A stretch of DNA of 64,000 nt from Kaistia defluvii (GCF_040548815.1 NZ_JBEPSM010000002.1:1-64000), one strand, 5' to 3'. Shown: positions 1 to 10,201, counted from the first letter of the stretch. Notes: a model not told the origin generated them from the letters alone. Program-made: numbers and translations.

Positions 1-94
1 CGACCATCACGTTGAAGAGGATGTCCGTCTGGCCCGGCGCGGTTATGAAAAACGGCAGGTGTTCGATCGCCACCGGGTGAATTTTATCGTCCAT
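1..94 (-). CDS. 5' end of an unidentified gene (partial)
   Basis: An open frame runs off the left edge on the minus strand. The ATG is the complement of 92-94 and the first residues read MDDKIHPVAIEHLPFF, followed by a hydrophilic stretch. Only 31 codons are visible, too few to name a family. It lies downstream of the aspartate decarboxylase gene on the same strand, with a hairpin (180-205) between them, so it may or may not be co-transcribed. It is called coding because the frame is open to the edge and the codon use looks normal. Confidence 0.5.
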   Translation of the reverse strand, partial: MDDKIHPVAIEHLPFFITAPGQTDILFNVMV

Positions 95-179
95 CGAATT
101 TCCTCGCCTCCTGAAGTCCTGCGACTGGAACGGCCCTGCTGATGCTGGCCTTCAAACGGCTACCCGGCAGTCGGTTGCA

Positions 180-205
180 AGGAGGGGAATTTGTCATCCC
201 CTCCT
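180..205 (-). terminator. Perfect 9-bp hairpin downstream of aspD
   Basis: AGGAGGGGA (180-188) pairs with TCCCCTCCT (197-205) around an 8-nt loop, just past the stop of the aspartate decarboxylase gene. There is no clear T-run in the minus direction, so it may be a weak terminator or an RNA-processing hairpin between aspD and the next gene. Confidence 0.4.
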
Positions 206-277
206 GTTCTTATATTCCCAGCTGGACTACTCCGCAGGTAGGCTCCCGTGCTCGGAGCAGCTACTGACCGTCGAGCG

Positions 278-1882
278 TTACTTTTTCTGCAGCGCTTGGA
301 AAGTATCGACATAACTACGCCCGACCGCTCGGACGGCGCGGCCGATATCGTCATAGACATCGTCGGGAAGGTTGGCGAAGGAGACGCGGACGCTCCAATT
401 CGGCGCCTCGAATCCGCCGCCGTTCAGAAGCACGATCGAGTGATCTTCGGCTAGCCGGTAGACGAGATCGAGCGGATGCACGTTCGCCTTGAGCCAGGTC
501 ACCATTTCCTCGCCTTGGTATCGGCGCAGCCAGAACTCGAAGTCGATCGTGCCATAATAGCCGGCGAAATTAGCATTGGGTTGCAGATCCAATGGCAGTC
601 CTTCCAGCAGGCTGTTGACGCGGTTGGCGCAGATCGCCATGCAAGCCTTCTGATAGACCTTCTCGCTGTCCATCAGTTCGCTCATCGAGAACATTGTCAT
701 CATCACCTGCTGCGGGAGCGACAGGCCGGCGGTGTGATTGAGCGCCACGTCGCGGCTGTCGGCGACGATCCGGTCGATCATCTTCAGTTTGCGCGGCTCC
801 AGCGTGATCGAGATGTAGCGATTGTCGAGCGCCTCCAGTTCCTTGGCGGGAAGCTTGGCCAGCATGTCGTCGAGGATGTTCTGCTCGTGCAGCGCGATGA
901 CGCCAAGGCGCCAGCCGGTGCAGCCGAAATATTTCGAATAGGAATACACGCCGATCGTGTTGTGCGGCAGCTCGGCCATCAGCGAACGGAAGCCGTTCAC
1001 GAACGTGCCATAGACGTCATCGGTCAGGAGAATGAGGTCCGGGCGCCTGGTCTTTACGAAGGCGACGAGCTTTTTCATCGTCGGCGGGTCGATTGCCATC
1101 GAGGTAGGGTTGCCGGGATTGACGACGAAGAACGCCTTGATCTTGGGGTCCGCGAGCTTCTCGATCTCCTCGTCTGAATACTGGAAGCGGTTCTCCTGCG
1201 TCGCCTTGATGTGCACCGCGTCGAAGGCATAGTCTTCGAGCTCGGCGATCTCGATATAGGGCGTGAAGATCGGCGTGCCGATCGCGATCGTGTCGCCCTT
1301 CTTCAGGATGCGGTTGGCCATCAGCGATTTGAAGATGTAGCACATCGCCGCCGTGCCGCCCTCGACGGCATAGAGGTCGTACTTGCCCGCGGGCGGATTA
1401 TCGCCGCACATCGCCCACATCAGGTAGCGGTGCGCGACCTTCTCGGCATGGACCAGCATCCGGTCCGGCACGGGGTAATTGTCGCCGATGATCGAGTCTG
1501 CCAGCTCGAATACGAAGGCGTCGGCGTCGAAGCCGAGCACCTTGACGCCATGATCGACCAGCCGCGTCAGAAAATCGGCGCCGGGCATGTCAGCGTGCTT
1601 CTCCAGCCAGGCTGAAAGTCGACCGGCGATGCCGGGCATCTGCGGCATGCCGGCCAGACCGGCCTTCGGATCGTCCATTGAGCGGCGGCATTCGGTCAGA
1701 GCGAACTGGCCGAACAGGAAGAAGCCTTCGCGTGGGGCGGTTGCTACCCAGTTCGGATTGCCGCGACCGGCGTTCAGCAGGGCATGCGCCGACTTCTTGG
1801 CGCTCTGTTTGGCAAGCTTGATCAGACCGTCCTTGATCTCGAACGGGCTCATCTTCTCATATTCCCGGTAGTCGATCGTCAT
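278..1882 (-). CDS. aspD: Aspartate 4-decarboxylase (bifunctional with aspartate aminotransferase)
   Basis: This PLP enzyme converts L-aspartate to L-alanine and CO2 in the cytoplasm and consumes a proton. At 534 aa it has the usual length of the AspD family, which is longer than ordinary aspartate aminotransferases because of an N-terminal arm. Fold-type I landmarks are visible: VNPGNPTS (about residues 254-261), the cofactor-binding DDVYG (288-292) and the Schiff-base lysine in YSYSKYFG (K317), followed by TGWRLG. The start at 1882 gives the typical arm MTIDYREYEKMSPFEIKDG. The porin gene lies upstream on the same strand (101-bp gap), and the antiporter AspT is encoded divergently beyond it. 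Together they form the classical aspartate:alanine exchange pair that generates proton-motive force. Function confidence is high. The symbol asd is also used for this enzyme in some databases. Confidence 0.95.
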   Translation of the reverse strand: MTIDYREYEKMSPFEIKDGLIKLAKQSAKKSAHALLNAGRGNPNWVATAPREGFFLFGQFALTECRRSMDDPKAGLAGMPQMPGIAGRLSAWLEKHADMPGADFLTRLVDHGVKVLGFDADAFVFELADSIIGDNYPVPDRMLVHAEKVAHRYLMWAMCGDNPPAGKYDLYAVEGGTAAMCYIFKSLMANRILKKGDTIAIGTPIFTPYIEIAELEDYAFDAVHIKATQENRFQYSDEEIEKLADPKIKAFFVVNPGNPTSMAIDPPTMKKLVAFVKTRRPDLILLTDDVYGTFVNGFRSLMAELPHNTIGVYSYSKYFGCTGWRLGVIALHEQNILDDMLAKLPAKELEALDNRYISITLEPRKLKMIDRIVADSRDVALNHTAGLSLPQQVMMTMFSMSELMDSEKVYQKACMAICANRVNSLLEGLPLDLQPNANFAGYYGTIDFEFWLRRYQGEEMVTWLKANVHPLDLVYRLAEDHSIVLLNGGGFEAPNWSVRVSFANLPDDVYDDIGRAVRAVGRSYVDTFQALQKK

Positions 1883-1983
1883 GATGCGCTCCCAGAATAC
1901 TGAGCGGGCGTGATTGCCCGCTTCGCCTCTCTTCCGTCGCTCAGGGTCGAAGCCCGAGCAATCTGCATGAAATTCGCGGCGCG

Positions 1984-3174
1984 TCAGAACTTCAGCCGGG
2001 CTCCCGCGAGAACCGCGTAGCTTTTGTCGAGGTTGTTGCCAGGCTCGTCATAGGAATAGGACCGGCCGCCGAGGTAGAGTTCCGTCTGCAGGTAGTCGAG
2101 ATTTTGCACGACCTGGAAGCCGAACGACTCGCTGCTGCTGTCGGCGGCGTCGATGTCTTCGCCGAAATAGGCATCGACGGAAAAGGCGGTCTTGCCCACC
2201 TCAAAGATATTGGTCTGGTATCCGAGCTTGAAATAGCCGTAGCGGCCATCCACCACTTCTTCGTCCGAATAGGCGGCGGCCACTGTCAGGCTGAGTCCGG
2301 ACGGCTGGTGCAGGATCGATATCGAGCCATCGATCAGCGACTGGTCGGAGGCCGGCTGGGAATAGGCCAGCGCGCCGGAGATCTTGAAGTCGTTGATGGT
2401 TTTGTCGTAGCGCGCGGCGACATCCCAAACCGTGACATCCGTCGTCTCCGGTACGACCTGCGTGCCGACAGAGGTCGACAGGCTGAAGCCGGCGAATTGC
2501 GGCGTGTCGTAGCGGGCGCGCAGCTTGCGGCCGACGCCGTCATAGTCGGTAAACGCGTCCTTGACCTGCACTGAGGACAGCGTCCCGTCGGAGAACCGGA
2601 AGAACGGACCGCCGGCCATGTCGGATACCAGGGCGTAGCCGACGACCGTCGTGCCGGAAAGATCGACCTCGGCCGAGGAATCGGACGCCATGCTGCCCTG
2701 GCCGAGCCAGAGCTTTCCGTAGGTCTTTGATTCCATAAAGAACTCCGCCTTGCGCAGCAGGTTGGAGTCCCAGTCATAGTCGCCGCGGTTGAGCTGGTTG
2801 ACGTAGTTGGTCGAGTAGGGCGTCCATTCCCATTCGAGATTGCCGCCGATGCCCCAGTCCTCATCGACGCGGCCATAGAGCCGCAGGCCGGCACGGGTCG
2901 ACGAATTGCCGTTGTCGACCGGGCCGTAGCCCAGCGTCGAGCCGCCATCGTCGAAGATCAGCAAGCCCTTGTTGATCTGCCCGTAGAGCTCGAGGTAGCT
3001 GCCGGCGTCACCGGCGCGCAGCTTTGGAATCCATGTCTCTGGCGTGGGGGCGGGCGTAGCGGCCTTCGCGGCCTCGGCATCGGAGGCGAACGCTGGCGCC
3101 GCACAGGCCAGCGCTGTCGAGGTCAGCGCGCCAAGCGTAAGCATCGTCGCCGCTTTTCGTGCCCGATGTTTCAT
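1984..3174 (-). CDS. Outer-membrane porin (Porin_4-like)
   Basis: A predicted 16-stranded-type beta-barrel porin of about 396 aa. It has an N-terminal signal peptide (basic MKHRARK, then a hydrophobic stretch ending near AFAS), many alternating aromatic/polar strands, a D/G/N/Y-rich composition, and the C-terminal phenylalanine (GARLKF) recognised by the BAM complex. Segments such as ELYGQINKG, RLYGRVDEDWGIGG and KLWLGQGS are typical of alphaproteobacterial general porins. I start at the third in-frame Met (3174) because it opens the signal peptide best. 3189 and 3180 are alternatives. It is upstream of aspD on the same strand, so it may be co-transcribed and supply acidic amino acids to the periplasm. 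That substrate link is an inference. Confidence 0.85.
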   Translation of the reverse strand: MKHRARKAATMLTLGALTSTALACAAPAFASDAEAAKAATPAPTPETWIPKLRAGDAGSYLELYGQINKGLLIFDDGGSTLGYGPVDNGNSSTRAGLRLYGRVDEDWGIGGNLEWEWTPYSTNYVNQLNRGDYDWDSNLLRKAEFFMESKTYGKLWLGQGSMASDSSAEVDLSGTTVVGYALVSDMAGGPFFRFSDGTLSSVQVKDAFTDYDGVGRKLRARYDTPQFAGFSLSTSVGTQVVPETTDVTVWDVAARYDKTINDFKISGALAYSQPASDQSLIDGSISILHQPSGLSLTVAAAYSDEEVVDGRYGYFKLGYQTNIFEVGKTAFSVDAYFGEDIDAADSSSESFGFQVVQNLDYLQTELYLGGRSYSYDEPGNNLDKSYAVLAGARLKF

Positions 3175-3865
3175 TCGCATGGCTTCCATCCCCGTTCTAT
3201 TGGAGCTGCAGTAATGTCGTCCGCCTCATTGGAGCGGCAGCGGAAAGGGTGTGCCGATATTGTTTCGAGCGAAGTGGATACCGGTTCGCGCGAAGAACAT
3301 GCGATCCGGCAAAACGCCGGAGTCATCTCGCGGTGGCGCGAAGCAGGAAATGCATGGAGTTAAAATGAAATGAAGGCTTTGTCGAAACCGGCGGCCACGC
3401 CTATGCGCTGCGTCATCTTGCCTGGATCGGGCATTTGCAAGATGTCTAGCTAAAGCTATTGCGAGGTTCGCGCGAAAGTTTAACACAATATGCAGCCGAT
3501 GCAGCAGCGTGTCCGCCGGGGCGCGCACGCATAGATCCGGATTTATCGATAGACTGAGATCGCCCTGTTCCAGGCCATTCATCTCACGCCAGGAACGCGA
3601 CATCACAATTCGGCAGGCTATCATTCCAGTATTACCTTACGAAAACTGAAACATATGCCGATCATTTTCATGGCGTTCGCCATGTATGCGCTGCTGTTAG
3701 GGGTGGCGGGATGCGACAACAAGCAAATTTACTGCCGTTCCACGCCGCTATTTTTATATTAACACCTTGAAAGAATCCTGCAAGGGAGTAATGTCTGCCG
3801 CGCTTTAGATCATCTCCAGTGCATATTTGTTGCTGACCTCTCGGATCCATAGGGGGAATGCCGCT
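3175..3865. promoter_or_regulatory. Divergent intergenic region between porin-aspD and aspT
   Basis: About 690 bp without a convincing gene. It must hold the divergent promoters of porin-aspD (left) and aspT (right). It contains two exact copies of GGTTCGCGCGAA (3283-3294 and 3465-3476), whose core TTCGCGCGAA is a perfect palindrome, plus a near copy TTCGAGCGAA (3264-3273). These are candidate operators. The short open frames here (for example 3226-3624 minus) have no recognisable protein features. Confidence 0.45.
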
Positions 3866-5557
3866 ATGTTTGACTGGTTTGCGAACACACTTCGCACATA
3901 TCCAGAGATCGCATTATTCATTTCGCTGGCACTTGGATATTACTTCGGTTCCTTTACTTTCAAGGGGCTGGGATTGGGCGCCGTCACCGCTACCCTGATC
4001 GCTGCGGTGATCATAGGCCAGCTCGGCATAACGATTTCTCCGCCGTTGAAGGCCACGTTCTTCCTGCTGTTCCTGTTTGCGATCGGCTACGGCGTCGGCC
4101 CGCAATTCGTTCGCGGAATCGCGAAAGACGGCATTCCGCAGGCCCTGTTCGCCGTTGTTGTCTGTTTCTTTTGCCTGGCGGCGCCGTTCGTCGCGGCGAA
4201 ACTGGCAGGGTACGACGTCGGTTCGGCGGTTGGCCTGTATGCAGGCTCCCAGACCATATCGGCGTCGATGGGTCTCGCGACGGATGCGATCAATCGGCTG
4301 GGACTGCCGCCGGAAGAGACCAAGCGCCTCCTCGACGGCATGCCGGTTGCCTATGCGGTGACCTATATCTTCGGCACGGTCGGCTCCGCGATCGTGCTGG
4401 CGCTGGTCGGCCCGGCGCTGCTTCGCATTGACCTCGAGGCGGAATGCAAGCGTTACGAGGCCGAGCACGGCGGCAACAGGCAGCAGGGCGGTGCAGGCAC
4501 GGCCTGGCATCACTATGAACTGCGCGCCTACAAGGTGCGCGAGGGCGGCCCCGTCGTGGGGCTGACAGCGCGGGAAGCCGAATCAATGGTTCCCGACAAC
4601 CGCCTGTTCATCGAGCGCATCCGGCGCAGCGGCAGGATCGAGGATGCGACGTCGGAAACCGTGATCCAGGCCGGCGACATCGTCGCCGTGGCGGGACGGC
4701 GCGACATTCTGGTTAGCCTGCTCGGGCCCGTAGCCGACGAGGTGGACGATCGCGAACTGCTGGCCGTTCCGATCGAAGGCGTTGACGTGCTGGTGACCAA
4801 CAAACAGGCTGATGGCAAGACTTTGGCCGAGTTGGCGCAATGGCCGACGGCGCGCGGCGTGTTCCTGCGCAAGATCGCCCGCGGTGCCACCGCGACCGAA
4901 ATACCGATCCTGCCCAATACCAAGATCAACCGCGGCGACATCCTCACCATCGTCGGCCGGACGCCGGACACGACCGCGGCGGCGAAGGCGCTGGGCGTTG
5001 CCGATCGTCCGAGCGATATCGCCGACGTGGCCTTCATCGGCGCCGCGATCGCGATCGGCGCGCTGATCGGCGCGCTCGTCTACAAGATCGGCAGCGTGCC
5101 GCTGACCCTCTCCACGTCGGGCGGCGCGCTGATCTCCGGCCTGTTTTTCGGCTGGCTGCGCTCCGTACACCCGACCTTTGGCCGCATCCCGTCCTCCACC
5201 GTCTGGTTCATGAACTCGGTCGGCCTCAACATGTTCATCGCCGTGGTTGGTATCTCGTCAGGACCGGGCTTCGTCGCCGGCCTGCAGCAGCTCGGCTTCA
5301 GCCTGTTTCTCTGGGGCATCTTCGCGACGACGGTGCCGCTGCTGCTGGCAATGTATGTCGGCCGATACGTGTTCAAGTTCCATCCGGCTATTCTGCTGGG
5401 ATGCTGTTCCGGCGCGCGCACCACGACGGCCGCGCTCGGCATGATCAATGACCGTGCCAAGAGCACCATCCCGGGGCTTGGCTATACCGTTACCTATGCG
5501 GTCGGCAACACGCTGCTGACGATCTGGGGAATGGTGCTGGTGATGTTGCTGGCCTAA
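3866..5557 (+). CDS. aspT: Aspartate:alanine antiporter AspT
   Basis: Inner-membrane exchanger that takes in aspartate and exports alanine. Combined with AspD this is electrogenic and consumes a cytoplasmic proton. The 563-aa protein shows the family layout: an N-terminal hydrophobic YidE/AspT repeat (about residues 1-190), a hydrophilic centre with two TrkA-C-like (RCK_C) domains (about 205-375; for example [19 protein letters not shown]), and a second hydrophobic repeat (about 385-563). The two membrane halves carry the matching motifs [10 protein letters not shown] and [11 protein letters not shown] chose ATG 3866, not the upstream frame start, because AGGGGGA sits just before it and translation then begins with the conserved [10 protein letters not shown] paralogue lies at 8510-10201. 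Confidence 0.92.
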   Translation: MFDWFANTLRTYPEIALFISLALGYYFGSFTFKGLGLGAVTATLIAAVIIGQLGITISPPLKATFFLLFLFAIGYGVGPQFVRGIAKDGIPQALFAVVVCFFCLAAPFVAAKLAGYDVGSAVGLYAGSQTISASMGLATDAINRLGLPPEETKRLLDGMPVAYAVTYIFGTVGSAIVLALVGPALLRIDLEAECKRYEAEHGGNRQQGGAGTAWHHYELRAYKVREGGPVVGLTAREAESMVPDNRLFIERIRRSGRIEDATSETVIQAGDIVAVAGRRDILVSLLGPVADEVDDRELLAVPIEGVDVLVTNKQADGKTLAELAQWPTARGVFLRKIARGATATEIPILPNTKINRGDILTIVGRTPDTTAAAKALGVADRPSDIADVAFIGAAIAIGALIGALVYKIGSVPLTLSTSGGALISGLFFGWLRSVHPTFGRIPSSTVWFMNSVGLNMFIAVVGISSGPGFVAGLQQLGFSLFLWGIFATTVPLLLAMYVGRYVFKFHPAILLGCCSGARTTTAALGMINDRAKSTIPGLGYTVTYAVGNTLLTIWGMVLVMLLA

Positions 5558-5715
5558 CCAACAAAGTCGACGTTTTCGGCCGAGGCCAGGCTTGCCATGG
5601 CGAATCCTGGCTGCCGGTTGGGCGGCCAGCGAAGGCAAGCAATCGTAGCGTTTGGAAATCTTGATGACGTCGGCGTGAGCATGCTGACGCGCGAGCAACA
5701 TTGGGGTGGCGCATC

Positions 5716-8445
5716 ATGGCAGGCAAGACCGCACGGATCGACCAATTCCTTCTCATTCATTCGGCCCGCGCCGACAACTGGCGCGAGATCACCAGGCTCG
5801 CGGATGCATGGGCGGGCGGTCATGGCGAGCGAGCTCCGCTGGAGGCGGCCCTGGCCGACTTGGCGGTGGTGGAGGAGTTCCACGCCTATCCCGGCGGGCG
5901 TTTGCTGGCCACGCTGGCGGAGCGCATCGCCACCAACGATGCCGGCGGCACGGCCAAGCTGGCTCGCCGGATTTCCAACGGCTTGCTGACCCATGCCTAT
6001 CGCGATCGCGCCGGCGAATGGGACGTCCATGACGAGATGGCGGCGGGCGAGGTGGCCGACGTCCTGCCGCCCGCGACCGGCGAGACTGGCCTACGCCGGC
6101 CCTATTTCGAGGTATTGTTCGTCAACAGCCAGCCAGCCGCGCGCTGGCCGGCCTTTGCGGCGGAGATCCGTAGGCTGCGCCGGCCGGAAGACGCATTCAT
6201 CTACGAACCGGTGCTCGCCGGCTCGTTCGAAGATGCGCTCTGCGCCGTGGCCCTCAACCCCGACATCATCTCCGTCGTGTTGGCGGAGGGCTTCCCGTAT
6301 CGCTCGCGTCATGATGCGCCCGTGCTCCGCTCGGTGCTGGATCCGTTAGGCGAGACAGAGGGACCCGACCTGTCGGCTCTGCGCCTGTCGCGAACGCTCA
6401 AGCGGGTGCGGCCCGAACTCGATGTCTATCTGCTGTCGGACCGCCAGGTGGAAACCATCGCCGGCGACCCGGCAGCGGATTCGGTACGACGCATCTTCTA
6501 TGCGGTCGAGGAACCGCTCGAATTGCATCTCGCCATCCTCGAAGGCGTGCAGGACCGGTTCGAGACGCCGTTCTTCGACAATCTCAAGAAATACGCTCGG
6601 CGGCCGATCGGGACGTTCCACGCACTGCCGATTGCCCGCGGCAAGTCGGTGTTCAAATCCGACTGGATCCGCGATCTCGGCGAGTTCTATGGCCTCAACC
6701 TGTTCCTGGCCGAAAGCAGCGCGACGACCGGCGGGCTCGACAGCCTTTTGGAGCCGACCGGCAACATCAAGCGCGCGCAGGAGATGGCGGCCCGCGCCTT
6801 CGGCGCCGACCATGTGTTTTTCGTGACCAACGGCACGTCGACTTCAAACAAGATGGCGGTGCAGGCGCTGCTGGCGCCCGGCGACATCGCCGTGGTCGAC
6901 CGCAACTGCCACAAGTCCCACCATTACGGCATGGTGTTGACCGGGGCGCAGCCCTATTACGTCGAAGCCTTTCCGATGACGGAATATTCGATGTATGGCG
7001 CGGTGCCGCTCGCGACCATCAAGCGCGCGCTGCTGGCGCTCAAGGCCGAGGGGCGCCTCGACCGGCTGAAGCTGCTCGACCTGACCAACTGCACCTTCGA
7101 CGGACACATGTACAATGTCCGGCGGGTGATGGAGGAATGCCTCGCGATCAAGCCCGACCTGATCTTCCTGTGGGACGAGGCTTGGTCCGGCTTTGCCCGT
7201 TTCTCGCCCTTCCTGCGTCCGCGCACGGCCATGGGCGCGGCGGCGGATCTGGAGGACTGGCTGCGCGATCCGTCGTCCGTCGATGCCTATGAGAAGCAGC
7301 GCGCCGAACTCGGCGACAATCCATCCGACGAGACGCTCCTCGCCACCCACCTGATACCCGATCCGAGCCGGGTGCGGCTTCGCGTCTACCAGACCAATTC
7401 CACGCACAAATCGATGTCGGCCATCCGGCAGGGCTCGATGCTTCTGGTCAAGGATGTCGATTTCCACACCGTCGAGGCGCAGTTCCACGAGGCCGTGTTT
7501 ACCCACGCCTCGACCAGCCCCAACCAGCAGTTGATCGCCAGCCTCGACGTGGCGCGCCGGCAGATGGAGCTGGAAGGCTACGGGCTGGTGATGAACGCGA
7601 TCGAAATCGCGCTGAAGATCCGTCGGGCGGTCAATTCCCATCCATTGATCTCGAAGTATTTTCGCGTGCTTGGCGCTGACGAGATGATTCCCGCGGCGTA
7701 CCGGCAATCGGGTTTCCAGGACTACCTGGCAGCGGGATCGACCTGGGGCACGGTGCTGAAGGCGATGCGCGAGGACGAGTTCTATCTCGACCCGACGCGC
7801 ATGACGCTGGTCTGTGGCACCGCCGGCTTCGATGGCACCCAGTTCAAGGGCCTGCTCGCGAATGACTACGACATCCAGCTCAACAAGACGTCCCGCAACA
7901 GCGTGCTCCTGCAGTCAAACATCAACAACACGCGCAGCGATGTTGCGCATCTGATCCGGGTTCTGGTCGAGATCTGCCGCGGTATCGAAAAGCGCCTGGC
8001 CGATGGTGGCGAGGGCGAGCGAGCTGCCTTCGCGGGGCGGGTCAAGTCGCTGATGACCGACGTGCCGGACCTTCCGAACTTCAGCCATTTCCACGAGATC
8101 TATCGCGGCGATGCCGGCAAGGCCACGCCAGAGGGCGACATGCGCGCGGCCTTCTTCAACGCCTATGACGCCTCTATCTGCGAATATGTGCCGCTTAACG
8201 GCGCCGAGTGCGACAAGCGGCTGCGCGAGGGGCCGGAAATGGTCTCGGCCAATTTCGTCATTCCCTATCCGCCGGGCTTCCCGATCATGGTGCCGGGCCA
8301 GGTCCTGACGCAGGAGACGATCGACTTCATGCGCAAGCTCGATGTGAAGGAAATCCATGGCTACGAGAAGGCGAGGGGCCTGAAGCTGGTAAAGCCCGAG
8401 GCCGTGCTGGCCAAGGCGAAACGCCGGGCCAGGGCGGAACGCTGA
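5716..8445 (+). CDS. Orn/Lys/Arg-type amino-acid decarboxylase, long form
   Basis: PLP-dependent basic-amino-acid decarboxylase of the inducible type (SpeF/AdiA/CadA/LdcC family), cytoplasmic and proton-consuming. Landmarks: FFVTNGTSTSNK (substrate/phosphate loop), VVDRNCHKSHHYG, the cofactor-aspartate motif FLWDEAWSGF, and the Schiff-base lysine in NSTHKSMSA (K565), followed by a family-typical C-terminal domain. At 909 aa it is some 150-200 residues longer than AdiA or SpeF. The extra length lies upstream of the catalytic core and is not obviously a duplicated receiver domain. ATG 5716 follows a G-rich stretch; the TTG at 5701 is an alternative. It is flanked by two AspT-type antiporters. 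Arginine, ornithine and lysine cannot be told apart from the sequence alone. Confidence 0.88.
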   Translation: MAGKTARIDQFLLIHSARADNWREITRLADAWAGGHGERAPLEAALADLAVVEEFHAYPGGRLLATLAERIATNDAGGTAKLARRISNGLLTHAYRDRAGEWDVHDEMAAGEVADVLPPATGETGLRRPYFEVLFVNSQPAARWPAFAAEIRRLRRPEDAFIYEPVLAGSFEDALCAVALNPDIISVVLAEGFPYRSRHDAPVLRSVLDPLGETEGPDLSALRLSRTLKRVRPELDVYLLSDRQVETIAGDPAADSVRRIFYAVEEPLELHLAILEGVQDRFETPFFDNLKKYARRPIGTFHALPIARGKSVFKSDWIRDLGEFYGLNLFLAESSATTGGLDSLLEPTGNIKRAQEMAARAFGADHVFFVTNGTSTSNKMAVQALLAPGDIAVVDRNCHKSHHYGMVLTGAQPYYVEAFPMTEYSMYGAVPLATIKRALLALKAEGRLDRLKLLDLTNCTFDGHMYNVRRVMEECLAIKPDLIFLWDEAWSGFARFSPFLRPRTAMGAAADLEDWLRDPSSVDAYEKQRAELGDNPSDETLLATHLIPDPSRVRLRVYQTNSTHKSMSAIRQGSMLLVKDVDFHTVEAQFHEAVFTHASTSPNQQLIASLDVARRQMELEGYGLVMNAIEIALKIRRAVNSHPLISKYFRVLGADEMIPAAYRQSGFQDYLAAGSTWGTVLKAMREDEFYLDPTRMTLVCGTAGFDGTQFKGLLANDYDIQLNKTSRNSVLLQSNINNTRSDVAHLIRVLVEICRGIEKRLADGGEGERAAFAGRVKSLMTDVPDLPNFSHFHEIYRGDAGKATPEGDMRAAFFNAYDASICEYVPLNGAECDKRLREGPEMVSANFVIPYPPGFPIMVPGQVLTQETIDFMRKLDVKEIHGYEKARGLKLVKPEAVLAKAKRRARAER

Positions 8446-8509
8446 TTTCGCGCCGCTGGTTCCGCGGCGGTGCGACGGTCAGGACCGAACATGTGGTGAA
8501 GGTTCCGTC

Positions 8510-10201
8510 ATGGTTTGGCTCGAGCAGTTCCTGGTCAGATATCCCGAGTTGGCGGTCTTCTTCGCCATCAGCCTCGGCTACTGGATCGGTGGGTTCAAGG
8601 TCGGCGGCTTCGGCCTCGGGCCAGTCACGGGGTCGCTGTTCGCCGGGATCCTGATAGGCCAGTTTGCCGAGGTGCCGGTCTCGGCCATGGCGAAGTCCTT
8701 CCTGTTCCTGCTGTTCCTGTTCGGGATCGGCTATTCTGTGGGGCCGCAATTCCTGCAGGCCCTGAAGCGTGACGGAATGAAGCCGGTCGTGCTGGCGGTG
8801 GTCGTCTGCGTCACGGGCCTCCTGACCGCGATCGCGGTCGCGAAGATCCTTGGCCTCGATCCAGGCTTTGCCGCGGGCCTCGTCTCCGGCTCGCTCACCG
8901 AGAGCCCGGCTATGGGCACGGCGACGGAGGCGATCAACGCGCTGCCGCTGCCGGAACTGGAGCGTGCGCGGCTGGTCGCGCATATCGCGGTGGCCGATGC
9001 GGTCTGCTACATCTTCGGCGCGATCGGCGTCATCCTGTTTTGCAGCGTGGTCGGGCCGAAACTGCTCGGCATCGATCTAAAGGCCGAAGCGCTCAAGCTG
9101 GAGCAGGAGCTCGGCATCAAGCGCACCCATGCCGGGGTCGCCTCGGCCTGGCACCGGTTCGAACTGCGCGCCTATCGCGTCGCCGAGGGCGCGCCGATCG
9201 TCGGCTTGTCGCGGCAGGCGGCCGAGGCGAAATTCCCCGAACACCGCCTTTTCATCCAGCGCGTGCGGCGCGGCGGCGCGATCCTGGAGGCGGGGCCGGA
9301 TCTGAAGTTCGAGGTCGGCGACGTGATCGCCGTATCGGGCCGCCGGGAAGTGCTGGTCGACATCGTCGACCCGCGCGCCGAGGAGGTCGAGGATCGCGAA
9401 CTGCTCGATATCCCGGTCGCGGCCGCCGAGGTGCTGCTGACCAACCGGAAACTGGCTGGCCGCAGCATAGATGGCGTCGCGCAGGCGGCATGGGCGCGGA
9501 GCCTCTATCTGGGCGGCATCACCCGTGGAGGCCAGGAGATTCCGCTCGGACCGGGCGTGACCCTGGAACGCGGCGACATCCTGCGCCTGATCGGGCCGGA
9601 GCCCGTCGTCGCCGAAGCCGCCAAGCAGATCGGCGTCGTCATCGTGCCGACGACGACCACGGATTTTGTCGTGCTCGGCCTCGCGATCTTCCTCGGCGGT
9701 CTGGTCGGCGTCCTGGTGGCCTTCCCGATCGGCGACCTCCGCATCTCGCTCAGCACCAGCGTCGGCACGCTTCTGGCCGGGCTGGTGGTCGGGCATCTGC
9801 GGACGCGCTTCCCCCTGTTCGGCCGCATACCGGATGCCGCCGTCTCGCTGATGACGGCGCTGGGTCTTGCTGCCTTCGTGGCGATGACCGGGCTGCATGC
9901 CGGGCCGGTCTTCGCCTCCGCGCTTGCCGAAGCCGGCATCGGCCTGCTGTTCGGCGGCATGGTCGTGACGCTGATGCCGATGTTCGTCGGGCTCTATGTC
10001 GGGCGCTATCTGCTGCGCATGAACCCGATCCTGCTGCTCGGCGGCCTCGCCGGAGCGCAGACCATGACGGCCGGCATGGCGGCGGTCCAGGAACGGTCCG
10101 GCAGCCCGGTCGCCGTGCTCGGCTATACCCCGGCGGTGCCGATCGGTCACATCCTGCTGACGACATGGGGCACGGTGATCGTCGGGATCATCGCCAGTTG
10201 A
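8510..10201 (+). CDS. Second AspT/YidE-family antiporter
   Basis: A 563-aa paralogue of the AspT protein at 3866-5557 with the same architecture: a membrane repeat (about 1-190), two central RCK_C-like domains (about 205-375, RAYRVAEGAPIVGLS and IAVSGRREVLVDI), and a second membrane repeat. The matching motifs differ from AspT (GSLTESPAMG and GAQTMTAGMA in place of [10 protein letters not shown] and [10 protein letters not shown]), which suggests a different substrate. It begins 64 bp after the basic-amino-acid decarboxylase, so it is probably co-transcribed and may exchange that enzyme's substrate for its amine product. This is inference: known basic precursor/product exchangers (AdiC, PotE, CadB) belong to the APC family, not this one. 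Confidence 0.85.
   Translation: MVWLEQFLVRYPELAVFFAISLGYWIGGFKVGGFGLGPVTGSLFAGILIGQFAEVPVSAMAKSFLFLLFLFGIGYSVGPQFLQALKRDGMKPVVLAVVVCVTGLLTAIAVAKILGLDPGFAAGLVSGSLTESPAMGTATEAINALPLPELERARLVAHIAVADAVCYIFGAIGVILFCSVVGPKLLGIDLKAEALKLEQELGIKRTHAGVASAWHRFELRAYRVAEGAPIVGLSRQAAEAKFPEHRLFIQRVRRGGAILEAGPDLKFEVGDVIAVSGRREVLVDIVDPRAEEVEDRELLDIPVAAAEVLLTNRKLAGRSIDGVAQAAWARSLYLGGITRGGQEIPLGPGVTLERGDILRLIGPEPVVAEAAKQIGVVIVPTTTTDFVVLGLAIFLGGLVGVLVAFPIGDLRISLSTSVGTLLAGLVVGHLRTRFPLFGRIPDAAVSLMTALGLAAFVAMTGLHAGPVFASALAEAGIGLLFGGMVVTLMPMFVGLYVGRYLLRMNPILLLGGLAGAQTMTAGMAAVQERSGSPVAVLGYTPAVPIGHILLTTWGTVIVGIIAS

Noticed and set aside
3226..3624. 132-codon minus-strand frame in the porin-aspT gap
   Set aside because: No ribosome-binding site, no recognisable motif, and it overlaps the candidate palindromic operators.
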